Source: Mangifera indica (taxonomy: Eukaryota; Streptophyta; Magnoliopsida; Sapindales; Anacardiaceae). From it: a stretch of DNA of 64,000 bases. The stretch is from NCBI RefSeq assembly GCF_011075055.1, contig NW_025401108.1, positions 310,001-374,000 of the forward strand. Reading direction: 5' to 3'. Numbering within the stretch: the first letter of the stretch is position 1; every line of letters begins with the position of its first letter. Positions 1 through 12,338 of this stretch are shown here, piece by piece. The notes below the pieces were generated by a model that had not been told where the DNA came from, searched no databases, and saw only the letters and a program-made list of their open reading frames with translations. The position numbers and the translations under genes were made by a program.

Positions 1-1010
1 GTTTTAAACTGTTGTTTGGCTGGATTTCTGTTTTTTGATTTCATCCCTGTCGTCCGGCTGGGATTGGAATTGAAATGGGAGATCATATGATTGTTGTTTT
101 CGTAGGATTGTTGTTCTAAGCATACTCCCACCCTTGATTTGGCACTATACTTGTAAGAAGACGTTTTAAACAATTGTGTTTGGTCTTTCAACCATTATCA
201 AGGGTAGGCCCCTTGCCATATCCATTTAAGAAAAACAATCTAAAATCTAACGTACGCAGACATGAATTGACATCTTGTGCAACCCTAAATAAATTAATAT
301 CCAATTAAAGTTTATATGGTGATAGAAAGCATGCACCATGCGTTGACATGTATTTATCCACATGTTAATTGACTGAATTTTAGTTCCGAGTTTTAATCAG
401 TCTATTTTTCAGCCATTATAATAAAACTGAATGAATTTTATGTCATTACTCAATTGAATAATTTTAAATTTAAAATAAAATAACAGTCTGATGGGATAAT
501 AGATAATATAAATATTCAATTAAATATTCAAAACTGAATACACGTAATATTATTTTCTTTATTATTATCAAAAATTAAAAGGATGGACATATAACTCCCG
601 ATGTGCTGCTCGTAAAAGAGTTATTCATTAATTTAGTTACATATTATGAACTTCATTTACAAAGTAAAAAATGACAGGTATTAATTATAACTGGAAAACC
701 ATCTTTTGATTAAATTAATTAATACTTGTGTTTATCTGATTCTTCTTATGATCACATGAAATTAATTTAGCAAAGCTTGAAATTTTGTAAAAGTAAATTA
801 CTTTAATGTTTTGGTTCATTACAGTTGCATAAGAAGAAATAGTATGTTGAATTTTCGTCTTCTGCAGAAAAGTTCAGGGTCATAAATCTGATTATATAGT
901 TGAATTTTCATCAATGTCTAGCTTCTAGCGGTTAACCAGCTCTTAATTAATTATACACTAAATAATCAAATTCATGAAATTACAAAAATTTTAATTAATT
1001 TCCTTCTTTT
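1..1010. other. AT-rich region upstream of the dioxygenase
   Basis: I see no coding region here. The sequence is AT-rich with many short stop-bounded frames and no recognisable transposon end. The last few hundred bases should include the promoter of the gene starting at 1084. Confidence 0.5.
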
Positions 1011-1017
1011 TTCTGTG

Positions 1018-1027
1018 TATATAAATA
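1018..1027 (+). promoter_or_regulatory. TATA box of the dioxygenase gene
   Basis: TATATAAATA lies about 60 bp before the ATG at 1084, which would put a transcription start near 1050 and leave a short leader. It is the only clean TATA element close to the start. Position and match are seen directly; function is inferred. Confidence 0.55.
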
Positions 1028-1083
1028 TCCATGCTAAATTCATCAAATTCATGTAGTTTGAGCCTGCAGCGATATTGATCAAA

Positions 1084-3032
1084 ATGGCATCATCTCAGCC
1101 TCACCTTGAGAACTCTGAGTTCCCCATACTTAGCCTTCAGGAACTCATCAAAGACCCCAACATTACTGTGCCAAACAACTACCATCGTCCCGATCAAGAG
1201 CCTCTAAAACTCTTAAACGAGAACGATCACTTCCCTGCAATCCCCACCATTGACCTGGATCGTTTGGTTTCCAAGGAACACACAGAGCTTGAGCAAGAGA
1301 AGCTGGAAGCAACGTGCAAGGAATGGGGTATCTTTCAGGTTTGTAAACGTTACTAGAACGATAAAGGTTCATATAGTTAAATAAAATACGAATAAAAAAA
1401 CAGCCTGACTGTTATGGGTTTGTGTTATATGATGTAGTTGGTGAACCATGGAGTCAGCTCTTCACTGCTGGAGAAGCTGAAACTTGAGATCCAAGAATTT
1501 TTTAAGCTTCCTGTTGAAGACAAAATGAAATTCAAGATAAAACCAGGTGAGTTTGAAGGGTATGGATCCCTTGTTCGATCCGACGGAAAACTTGATTGGG
1601 GTGACAGGTTGCTTATGATAACCAACCCGGTTCACAGGAGAAAACCATACCTCTTTCCAGAGCTCCCTTCATCCTTAAGGTGATTAATTTGTCTATGATA
1701 AACTGGGAAAAAATGGATTACTATTTTGTAAGTATTAATTTACTTATTTATTTGCATGCACATGCAGGAATACTTTAGAGTGTTACTTCCAGGAATTGCA
1801 AAATCTGTCCAAAATACTACTTGGGATGATAGCGAAGAATCTGAAGATGGAGATGAAAGAAATGGAAGAATTGTTTGAGGATGGGATGCAATCAGTGAGG
1901 TTGAATTATTATCCTCCTTGTTCAAAACCAGAGGTGGTTATGGGTATTATTCCTCACTCTGATGCCACTGGCATCACTATTTTGCATCAAGTTAATGGAG
2001 TTGACGGCCTTCAGATTAAAAAGGGCGGCGTTTGGATTCCTCTTAGCATCCTTCCTGAAGCTTTTGTAATAAACTTGGGAGATATTCTAGAGGTTTGCCA
2101 GAGCTCTCTCTTACTTTTTCATACTATGTACCGTCACTGCACTCCTACAATTGGTCTTTCGGATAAATATTTACGCACATGATCAATTTGTAAGATTTAA
2201 TATACATGAATATATAACTTTAATGTTGCAACCCTAATTCTACATAACCTACAGACATGTTATAAAATACCGAATTAAACTTTAGAGTTATAAATACTTA
2301 GCACATTATGCAATCTAAATTTGTAAAACTGTGATTTCATAATACTACTAAGATTATCTGCATATAAATGACTATTCATCTGCTCTTGAAACCTTTTTGA
2401 ATAACAATTTTTAATAAATAAAATTATACTAATTGGTTTTGAAGTGGACATATGAGGTTAATAGGTTTTCTATCAAAGGTCTAATAAATCTTAAAGGCCA
2501 CTTTAATATTGTCTATTCATATTATAATTATAAGTATATTAGACTTATCTTTATTGATAACTTAAGCCGATTTGAAAACTGTTTTGAACTATTCAATTAT
2601 TCGGTTTTATTAAACTAAAATAATAATTAATGTGAGTCTATATTAAAATTTTTTTTGATACAATTCTCTCTGAGTCTGACTGGTTTACGGCCAAGATTGA
2701 AGCAACTGTTTGTTTATATATGTTGAATATATATGAGTTTGAACGTTATATCTGCACAGATTATAAGTAACGGAGTCTATCAGAGCATTGAGCATAGGGC
2801 AACGATAAATTCAGAGAAAGAGAGGATATCAGTTGCTTTTTTCGTCAACCCAAGGTTCGATGCAGAGATTGGACCAACAAGCAGCCTTATAAGCCCTGAA
2901 AACCCACCATTATTCAAGAAAATAGGGATGGAAGATTACGTTAAAGGTTTCTCCTCCCTGAAGCTCAATGGAAAAAAATACTTGGCCAACATGAAGATTG
3001 AAAATGGTGAAGGCATGCAGCACGATAACTGA
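1084..3032 (+). CDS. 2-oxoglutarate/Fe(II)-dependent dioxygenase, SRG1-like
   Basis: Four exons: 1084-1338, 1438-1679, 1768-2092 and 2760-3032, all with GT-AG introns, giving 364 residues, the usual length of this plant family (DOXC class, SRG1 / codeine O-demethylase-like). The N-terminal DIOX_N part (about residues 50-160) holds PTIDLDRL and CKEWGIFQLVNHGV. The catalytic double-stranded beta-helix has YYPPC, the iron ligands H229 and D231 (HSDATG) and H286 (SIEHRA), and R296/S298 (RIS) for 2-oxoglutarate, so the active site is complete. The ATG at 1084 is the first in the frame; the codon at 1075 is TTG. The third intron is long (667 bp) and AT-rich. Family members hydroxylate, demethylate or desaturate specialised metabolites or hormones in the cytosol; the substrate cannot be read from sequence. 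Neighbours give no pathway hint. Confidence 0.9.
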
Positions 3033-4514
3033 ATAAATGGTCGACGACCTAGATGAATAATATTACTACATGGAAATAAATGATCTTGTGTTGTAAGATT
3101 TTTATTATATTGTGTGTGCAAGTGTGTTCCAGGTGTTTCTTTGATCGTTCAGGTCTGCTTTCATAAGGGCAGTGTTGAAAAATAAATTGATTCATGTGAT
3201 GCTTTAAAAATTTGTATACAATTTGTAATATTATTAATAAGTGAAAATAGTAAGATGTTGTTGTGATAAATGTTAAAAGTTGTTTAATAGTTTGATTTTT
3301 ATGGAGTATCCTTGCTTGATAGTTTGAACCTTTAGCAACATATTGTTAAAAACTCCCAATTCAGTATAAGTTTATTGTTGGATATAACAAGTCTCTATAC
3401 CTATGTTCACAAACTAAATTGCTATAATGTAATTTAGAATAAATTTCTAGAATATTGAGGCCAACCTCCCATCATTACTTGTTAAATTTGCTGCAGAAAA
3501 TGACCAAATTTTTCCTTTGAAAGTATAGTACTCTTCCAAGTAATTTGACTTTCACAATATGATGGTATGTAATTTTGAAACTAATTACCCAAGGACCTTT
3601 TACATGAATACAAAAGCTTACTTGGTAGAGGACTTACAGATCAATTCAACTACTTCATTAATTCATTAATTTTTATTAACTGTTAATGCAGTTATAATGG
3701 ATGAAGAGAAACCAACATTAGAAGGCATTTATAAGAGTATGAAGTCGAACCCGAATATTTTATCTTAATAATCATGAATTTAATTATTATATAACTTGAA
3801 GTAATGTTGTAGCCATTAACTAAATTTCCTGAATCTTGATCACTTATCATTAACACTAAAACTTGTACCACTAAATTAATTCCTCAGCAATATAAAAAAT
3901 GTTGAAACTAATTAGTAGAGGAAGTTAATAAAAATATTTAAGCAAAATAACAAAAATAAATAATATTTCAAAGCACAAAGAATTTAGGGCATTTGGTGAT
4001 AGATTCGACTATAAAAAGATAAAAAAAATAAAATAAAGTAAGTTGACTATGTGCTTTTTATGAACTCTAAACACTTCTTTAGAATTAAGTAACATTTATT
4101 TACGCGGAGGTTTTGCATGGACACCCTAAGGTTGGGAAGAGAAAAGAAGATTCCCACGTTTTATAAATTGTAATGAATCATTTATATTCTTATAATTGAA
4201 TATTATTTGTTAAAAAATAATTATCATAATAGTATATTTATGAATGGACGTGATTTGAGCCAAATTGAAATCTGATTGATTTTTGGCTTGAGATCGATGT
4301 CTCTCTAGTGTCATCACATTGAAACTAGTATTATTGATGAAAAACCCATAATGACAAATAATGTTAGAGGGGGGTGAAATAATTATTTAAAACTTAAATA
4401 ATTTATTAGTCATTTAGATTATTTGTGGTCTTACAATTTCTCAAACATTAGTTAATATTTTTTATGAATATAAAATTAATAGTTATATTTTTATAATAAC
4501 TTTTGATAATGTAA
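3033..4514. other. Intergenic, no gene seen
   Basis: AT-rich DNA after the dioxygenase stop. The first 200 bases should be its 3' untranslated region. I see no coding frame or clear transposon end in the rest. Confidence 0.5.
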
Positions 4515-6945
4515 AAAATAATGATAGAGTTATTAAATTAATGTTATTTTATATATTTATATCATTTAATGAAAAATTATTTCATATTAGATATGCATCT
4601 CATATTATTAATTTAATAATTCAAAATGGTTTGAGTATAGCTAAAGATAATAAATTAACAATTAGACATGTTATCATATATATTTCATTATCTCCATCAC
4701 AGATTCAAACATATCATGAATTATATAAGTCAATGGGGTTAAGAAGAAAAAAAATTAAATGCAGATGTTAAAACTAGGTTGAATTTAACATATCTTATGT
4801 TAAAAGTATGCGAATGATAGAGGTGTGCACGGTTTGGTATGGTGCCGTTTAAAAAAATTTTCAAACCAAACTGAAAAATCAATTTGAAAAATTTTCAAAC
4901 CAAACTAAAAAAATACGGTTTAATTCGGTTTAGATAATGATTTGAATTAATTAAAATCATACACTTCTAAATACATATTATTTAATAAAATTAAATTAAT
5001 TATACTTTTCTACAACATAATATAAACATATAAAATAAATTGGAAGGGGTGTTCGGTTGGAATAATATTTTATTACTTTGATAATTTAACTTTTATTATT
5101 TTTATTAGTTTGTTTGGTTTGTAAAGTAATAAAAGATTTCACTAATATTTTATTACCAATATTGATATAACAGGTAATATATAAATAATTTAATTACTAT
5201 CTTTATCTTAATTATTAAAGATTACTAAAATGATTTTAAATTTGTTATTATTTTATCCTTATTTTTTAACTTTTTAAACAAAAATGTCCTCAATTTTCTA
5301 TTAAAACAATAAATAATATGTTACATATTTTTATACCTATTAATCTTTCATATAATAAATAAAAAATATATTAGTATTCTTTTATTACTTCTAATTAAAT
5401 AAAATAATTATTTATATACATCAATTTTACCTAACATTATCAAATATATAATAAATTTATACTTAATAATTTTTTAGGTAATTTATCTTTCCAGTAATCT
5501 TTCATTTTTAGTAATAAAACTAATTGAATTATAGTTTTGTAGATTACAATATAAACATATAAAATAAAAATGTTATATATACACATACACATGTAAAGAA
5601 AATGATTAAATAAATATGAAAAAAATAAGTTGTACATCTATTTGTTTACTAAACAATTTTGTCAAATATATTTATATATACATATTAAAAAAAAATATAT
5701 TGTTTACAGTTTATAATTTGGTTTGGTTTGAAAATTGTCCTAACCACAACTCAAACTAAAAAAAAAAAAAAACAGTTTGAAAATTTTTCAACTCAAACTA
5801 AACCATAATTTTTAAGTGGTTTTGTTTGATTTTACAATTTAAAACAAATTATGCACACCCCTAGCAAAGTGTATCAAGTAATTATAACACGTTTTTTCAA
5901 TACTCAACTTAAAGATTTGAAAATTCTGATTTTTTTGACAGATTATGATTGACAAATTGTCACGTTAGAGCCCTTAAAGATAAACATAAACCAATACTCA
6001 GGTGTGTACTATCTAACTACATGTTTAATTTTGTATTATCTATTAAAAATTAGTGATTTTTAAGAATATAAATATCATAATATTTTCCAAAATATGTCTA
6101 CACAAATAGAACAAAAATTTAAAAAGTATTGGGCCGAAGTTCCTTTATGTTGTTGCCATTGTTTTAGATTCTAAGGCAGAATTATTAGAAGTAAAAACAA
6201 GAGTTAACAAAACTGATGAAACATTAGAACTTTTAAATAAATGATTAGTGTTCAAGCTTCTACCATACTTATAAAACCTGAAAAATTACTTACAAAAAAA
6301 ATTTCCAACAGATAATAGAATAGACTATATTCAAGAATTTTTATTGGAAATATATAGTATTTATGAAAATAAATATGGAAGGAAAGCATAAACTTATATA
6401 GTATTTATGAAAATAAATATAAAAGAAGAGCACAAACTTCAGAATGCAAGCTAAGTTCTAGTAGTATGGAAGGAAAACACAAACTTTAGAATATGAGATA
6501 AGTTTTAGTAGTTTAGACAGAAAAAAGTCACACATATAGTTACTCTTGCATAAAGGTAAACAGTTTGTGAGCTAAAGTACAAATCATAATAAGTTTTATA
6601 ATTGTATTAGTACTGATCATTATCTAGATTTTATTAAACAATATAGTGATGACAAATTAAATGTTTTAGCATGGTGGAAAGAAATCTAGAAAGTTTTCAT
6701 GTACCTTATGTCATGACATGAGATCTATTAGCTCCTCCGATGTCTACTACAACATTAAAATATGTTTTTAGTGCAAGTGATGCTTGTTGGACGATAGACG
6801 ATCCAATTGAGACTCACACATGGTCAAAATGATTATGTGTATGAAAGATTGGGTGAAAATTGACTTTAAGTTACAAAATCAAGTCATAGAAAATATTTTT
6901 GAAGAATTCAAGAATCTGAACATTGAAGACGAGTAGATGGTATAT
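4515..6945 (+). pseudogene. Decayed hAT transposase (RICESLEEPER-like), split by an insertion
   Basis: Two blocks resemble plant zf-BED hAT transposases. At 4541-4771 an open stretch contains RYASHIINLIIQNGLS, the conserved RCxxHxxNLxxxDGL region of the RNase-H fold. After an inserted element, 6093-6200 reads EQKFKKYWAEV followed by a frameshifted LDSKAE segment, and 6649-6690 reads DDKLNVLAWWKEI, the start of the C-terminal hAT dimerisation domain; stops and frameshifts follow. The order of the blocks matches an intact transposase on the plus strand. No terminal repeats or target duplication could be assigned. Clearly dead; the family call rests on these motifs as I know them, not on a search. 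Confidence 0.7.
4818..5863. mobile_element. Non-autonomous hAT-like element nested in the hAT transposase
   Basis: The segment starts TAGAGGTGTGCAC and ends with the inverse of TAGGGGTGTGCAT, so it has terminal inverted repeats of about 13 bp. Next to them lie inverted AAATTTTTCAAAC-type repeats. It separates two collinear halves of a transposase, so it is a secondary insertion. The flanking 8 bp (GCGAATGA, GCAAAGTG) match only in part, so the target duplication is weak. Inside, from about 5046 to 5560, is sequence resembling the Tourist-like element at 10239-10706, including GTAATAAAAC repeats. Confidence 0.55.
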
Positions 6946-7540
6946 ATGTATCGTACTTATATTTGTAATTGTATATTATATAAATGAATTGATTTGTAAT
7001 ATGTTTGAATATTTTTCTTTATGTAACAATGCTATTCCTTTGCTACAAGTGAGTGATTATTAATAAAATATTTGAGAAAATTTTCTCGGTTTTAGTGATT
7101 AGAAAATGATTTTTATTTAAATATTTTAATTAAAATTAAAAATTTAGTTTTAACGAGCTAGCTTGTTAAAGGCCAACACAACACGACTACTTAAAGATTG
7201 TCATGAGTCTATATGTTTTAGTAGAGTAGCCTGACATGGAGGCCTATAATGGTGTGGGCCTTGGGCCCAACACGACCCGTAGTAATGGTGAGTTGTGTCG
7301 AAATGGCCTCCAGTCAAAATTTATGTATAGAGTTTAAATTTAATACTGTCAAAATTTACATATAAATATGATATTATCATTGAATAATGCTACACAATTC
7401 AAAAATCCATTTATTATTGTAATGCTACACAATTCAAACACTTAAGATTATAAAACTTCATAAAATCCATTTATTATTGTAACACATAACAAATACGATA
7501 ATGTTATATGAAATGATGAATTGGGACAAAATTTTTTACC
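6946..7540. other. Intergenic with a GGCC-rich repeat scrap
   Basis: No gene. Bases 7160-7320 hold a more GC-rich patch with GTGTGGGCCTTGGGCCCAAC and ACACGACCCG motifs. Similar patches recur near 15370-15680, 28110-28510 and within 36388-36771, so this is probably a fragment of a dispersed repeat. Confidence 0.4.
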
Positions 7541-9335
7541 AAATGATATTTATATACCTTTATACCTTTACAAAATGATGAACATAAAACGGTGCATTTT
7601 TTCGAGCGAGTGCAAAAATGTGTAAAAGTGTAAAGAGGTTTGTGGAAATGCGAAGGTGTGAGTGAAAATATGAAGGGCACGTGTCAACTCCGAAGGGGTG
7701 AGTGAAATCATAAAGGGATGCGTGAAATCGTAAAAGGGTGCGTCAACTCAGAAGGGGTGCGTCAAAATCGTAAAGGACTACGTGAAATCGTAAAAGGTGC
7801 GTCAACTCTGAAAGGGTACGTGAAATCGTAAAAGGATGCATCATTCTCTGAAGGGGTGCATGCATACATAAAGGGGTGCGTCAAAATCGTAAAGGACTGC
7901 ATGAAATTGTAAAAGGTTTGTCAACTCCGAAGGGGTACATGAAATCGTAAAAGGGTGCATCATTCTCTTAAGAGGTGCATGCATGCATAAAGGGGTACAT
8001 GAAATCTTAAAAGGGTGTGTCAGCTTCTGAAATGGGTGCGTCAACCTCTAAAGAGGTGCGTGAAAGGGTGCGACACTTTGTTATAACCTGAAGGGGTGCG
8101 TGAAAGGGTGTGGCAAGACTGAAGGGTTGTGTGAAAATACAAATGGGTATGTAAAAATACAAATGAGTGCATAAAAATACAAACGAGTGTATAAAAATAC
8201 AAATAAGGTGTAAAAATACAAATGGTTGCGTAAAAATACAAAACGGGTGTATGAAAATACAAAACAGGTACGTGAAAATACAAACGGGCCATAAAAATAC
8301 AAACGGGTGCGTGAAAATACAAACCGGTGTGTAAAGATATAAACAGGTGCGTAAAAATATAAAATAGTGTGTGAAAATAGAAAAAGGGTGCGTGAAAATA
8401 CAAATAGGTGCGTGAAAATATAAACAGGTGCGTAAAAATACAAATGAGTACGTGAAAATACAAACAAGTACGTAAAATATAAAAAGAGTGCGTAGATTAT
8501 AAAAGGGGTGCGTGATAACATAAAAAATATATATTATATTATATATCTATATATATATTATATTAATAATATAATATATTTTTTATATATATAAAAGGGT
8601 GCGGGGAAATGCAAAAGGGTGCATCCCTTTGCATTTTTACGCACCCCTTTATATATAATATATTAATAATATAATATATAATATATTATATATATAAATA
8701 TATATTATATTATATATTTTATATTAATAATATAATATATTATATATGTAAATATATATTATATTATATATTATTATTATTATTACGCATTTGTTTATAT
8801 TTTCACGCACCCCTTTACACATTTACACACCTATTTACTTTTTCACGCACCTCTTTACACTTTCACGCACTCTCATAATTTCATGCACCCTTTTACAAAT
8901 TCATACACCCCTTTATACTTTCACACATTCCATCAGCGTTGTCGCACCTTTTCACGCACCCACACCCTTTCACGCACCACTTCACGCACTCGCACCCCTT
9001 CAGCGTTGCCACACCCTTTCACGCACTCTTTCAAAAGTGTTCCACCCTTCCACACACTCGCACCTGCACCTTTTCACGCATACTTTCAAAAGTGTTGCAC
9101 TCTTTCACGCATTTTTTCATGCACCCCTTCAGAGATTCACACACCCCTTTACATTTTTGTACATTTTTGCACCCGCTTGGAAAAATGCACCGTTTTGAGA
9201 AAACTCTCACCCTTTCACTCATTTTTGTACCATTTTGAAGAGACGTGCACATTTTCTCACCTAGTACAACCCACACATCTTGTGTTAGTTATGTCCATCA
9301 TTTTGTAAATGTATAAAAGTATATAAATACCAATT
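7541..9335. mobile_element. Foldback-type element with subrepeat-built inverted arms
   Basis: The left end (GATATTTATATACC, then TTTACAAAATGATG and AAAACGGTGCATTTTT) reappears inverted at the right end (about 9175-9331). Between them the left arm (about 7600-8520) is a degenerate tandem array of a roughly 20-bp unit, consensus GGGTGCGTGAAAATACAAA, and the right arm (about 8780-9170) is the same unit in reverse orientation (TTTCACGCACCCCTTTACA). The centre (8520-8780) is nearly pure A/T, with a GC-richer hairpin at about 8599-8653. Long inverted arms made of short direct subrepeats are typical of foldback transposons. The left arm has more units than the right, and the right has an extra stretch of roughly 110 bp before its outer end. 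No target duplication is clear. The open frames across it are repeat translations, not genes. Confidence 0.75.
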
Positions 9336-9984
9336 ATTATATCGAAAATTAATCTGTTTTTCATCTTTAAATCTTATTCATTACAGAAAAATTAAGTTTA
9401 ATTTGTATACTTTGAAATATGAAAAAGATTAATCTGTGAAAACTGTTGTAAATGAAAAGAAATAGGATGATGGGTATTTTTGAAATAAAAAATATCATTT
9501 GCTTAAAAAGGTGAAAGTTGAGAAATCTTGTCGAAAAAGGTTTAGGTGGCAAATTCGATGCCTATTTTAATTAATTTCTCAATATTTTTAAATAAAGAAT
9601 TGGTTTTATGTAGCATTACAGTGATATGGCTAATGAAATAAAAATTAATATATGAATGATACATCATCAATGTATTTGGTTGGTTCTCATAACATTACTC
9701 TAACAAATCACTGAAAAACTAACAAAAAACTAATCTATTTAATAAACCCTACATATGGCATAGTAGCATATATGCTAATAATTTTAACGGAACATTACTA
9801 TAGACTTACTCAGCTACTAGAAACCTCCCCCGATAATGTTTCTTACACCACTCTCAAAAATCAATTTTCAATCGCACTACTGCCTTCCCCAGCAATAAGA
9901 ACCATGATTGCTTGAAGAATTGTTCGAGTGTTTGAGTTCTCAGGTGAGTGAAAAATAAGTTTAAAATACAACATTGAAAATAAA
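9336..9984. other. Intergenic, nothing recognised
   Basis: AT-rich sequence between two mobile elements; no gene or repeat end seen. Confidence 0.45.
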
Positions 9985-11640
9985 AGGCCAGAGGACTATT
10001 TCCCACCAAAGTTTTAACTAAATCTTAAAGCACACTCATAATAGCTGAAAAATCCGAACACTCATCCATTGGCTAATTGAGGTTAAAATTTTTTTGTTAG
10101 AGACAAGAATAAAATCATCTTTTTACCACTAAACCCTAAAACCAAAAAAAGTTATATTATTTACCCCTTTAGTTTAGAAAACTAACAATCCCCCCCCTCC
10201 CAAATGATTAAACTTTGAAAAACTGCATTTCCCCCTTAGGAGCCGTTTGATTATGAGTTTTAAAGATTACCTTAGTAATCTATCTTTTATTCCCTTGTTT
10301 GGTTTATCAGTAATAAAATATTACAGTAATCTTCTATTACCTATGTTGACGTGAGGTAATCTGATTACCACCTTTACCTTAGGTATTTAAAGATTGTCAA
10401 GGTAATCTTGATTTTATTATAATTATATTAGTATTTATTAATTTTTTGAGACAAAAATAAATTTATTTTTAATTAATATGACAAATAATATGAAAAATAT
10501 TTAAAAATAATTATATTTAAGGGCATTTAAGTAAAATAATTTACTAGTAATCTTTTATTCTCTTTAACCAAACACAATAATTATTTATACCTATCAAATT
10601 TTATCAAACATAGTAATCATTTATACCCAGTAATCATTTAAGTAATCTATCTTCAAGGTAATCTTTCTATTTTGGTAATAAAACATTACCCAAACCAAAC
10701 ACCCCCTTAGGGTTTCTCTTTTCTTTTTCTCCTGTGATAAAGCTCCTTTCTGCCTAACTTCCTCTTCCCACCCATCTTCCCCAGCGACGAAGCTCTCTCT
10801 TCAAATAACTAGCTTCTTGAGTATCACAAATTCACAATAATCTCTTTGAATAACTAAGTTTAGCAATATCAATAATAATCATTGTAATTTTCAGGTAACA
10901 TCCACTGTAATTTCCGGGTTAATTAATACAACAAGATTGTTCATTCTCATTATTTATGTTGTTAATCTTCACACTCACAGTCTGTTTACAATAGAATCAA
11001 CTTGTTCTTTATGTATCTGATAGGATTTTAGTAAATAGTTTAGATTCTGTATAAAATTATATGGGAGAGTTTTCAAGTGTGGGTTGGGATTAGTCTTGAA
11101 CAATTTTATCTTACGCTATGTTAGTGATATTTCGAGTGGATTGGTCATGTCCCGTGAATGTAGGCAAATTCACCCAAACCATGAAAGTGTGGTATTATTA
11201 TGTGCAAAATCATACCATTCCAGTCTGATTCCATCAATACTGAAATGTTGCAATTTTGAATAGACTTAAACTATTCCGGTGCAATTCTAATTGAAATTTC
11301 ACCGACATGACCAGTGTAATTTTAACTAAAATTGAATCAAAATAATACAATTTTGATCAAATTATACTATTTCAATGTGAATCAAGTTGTCCTTCATAGG
11401 TGACTGTTTAAGGTTTTATAAAGCAGGGAAGAAAAATGTATTTAATAAAGTATGGGGGGAAATGTTGTTAATTTTTAATAAAAATTAGAAGTTATGAATG
11501 GTATTTTGCCGTTTAAGTGTATTTATCACAAAAAATAAACTAATTTCACAGACCATATTTGACAGAAGTCAACAAAATTGTTATTTTTTTTACAAAAACT
11601 ATTCTTTTTAACCTAGTTTTGGTGGGATATAGTTGCCCTT
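9985..11640. mobile_element. Mutator-like non-autonomous element carrying nested insertions
   Basis: The left end reads AAGGCCAGAGGACTATTTCC followed by CACCAAAGTTT; the right end is its inverse (AAACTAGG in front of TTTTGGTGGGATATAG), giving imperfect terminal repeats of about 30 bp. The ends resemble those of the elements at 23213-23916 and 37125-38017, which have 9-bp target duplications, so I place it in the same Mutator-like family. No transposase is present. A Tourist-like MITE (10239-10706) sits inside and a hAT-like MITE has entered its right end. Confidence 0.55.
10239..10706. mobile_element. Tourist-like (PIF/Harbinger) MITE with TTA target duplication
   Basis: The 468-bp segment is bounded by TTA on both sides (10236-10238 and 10707-10709), within matching CCCCCTTA contexts. 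Its ends are GGAGCCGTTTGATTATG and the inverse of GGGGGTGTTTGGTTTGG, typical of PIF/Harbinger-derived Tourist MITEs. Inside are inverted runs of TAATCTTT and GTAATAAAACATTAC. It has no coding capacity. Confidence 0.7.
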
Positions 11641-12085
11641 AGGGGTGAATGATTTCAGATACCCTTTCAAAAAACAGAGAACCGCAATCAAAATTGAAAC
11701 CAATTGATACCTAAAAACAGGAACCGAAACTGGAACCAATCCCTCTTGTAACAGGATCCTACTTGGAGCCGAGATGGTTAATTCTAGGTATAGTCTAACT
11801 CCTACCTTGAGCTAACAGTTTAAAATTTCTGACCAGACCATTTTCTTTTGTACAATCTAAAGGTTTAAAATGTGATGCAAGTTCATCTTCTAAAGATGAT
11901 ATTAAATTATTTTTTTACAGCAAAAGATAAATTTACCCTCGGTTCCAGTTCTCACCAAAAACTGTCAGTTCCAAAGAATTGGAACCGAAACCTCTTAAGG
12001 TAGGCTAGTTTTGATTCTTATTCGAAATTGAAATCAAGATATCCAATAGTTCCAATTTCAATTCGGGTATTTTGCTCACCCCTGA
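11641..12085. mobile_element. hAT-like MITE
   Basis: Ends are AGGGGTGAATGATTTC and the inverse of TCAGGGGTGAGCAAAA. Internal GGTTCCAGTTC and GGAACCGAAAC motifs are repeated and inverted. Flanking 8-bp sequences TTGCCCTT and TTGTCCTC agree at six positions, fitting an old hAT target duplication. It interrupts the right terminal repeat of the Mutator-like element just before it, so it is the younger of the two. A related fragment seems to lie at 43930-44060. Confidence 0.55.
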
Positions 12086-12338
12086 TTGTCCTCGTTGTAG
12101 TGTGAGATATGACTTCAAGGCCTTGGGTTGTTCAAATTGTTTTCTTCTTTTTCAAGACTTTTAGTTGTCTCCTCCAACTCTTTCTAAACATTTATGTAAG
12201 CTATGTTCATCTACTATTGTTCCAGGGGAGAAAAAAAAAAAAAAACTGTCGATGGGCTATCATATCCTCATTATATCGTGCAAGTTTTGCTCTTTTCCTT
12301 TGGTTGTGTAAAACCTCTGAAAATTCTCTTTTTTTGCT

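Noticed and set aside
8041..9308. Several long overlapping open frames on both strands, rich in Phe, His, Thr and Leu
   Set aside because: They are translations of the foldback element's degenerate 20-bp repeat; overlapping frames are equally open and none has a gene-like structure.
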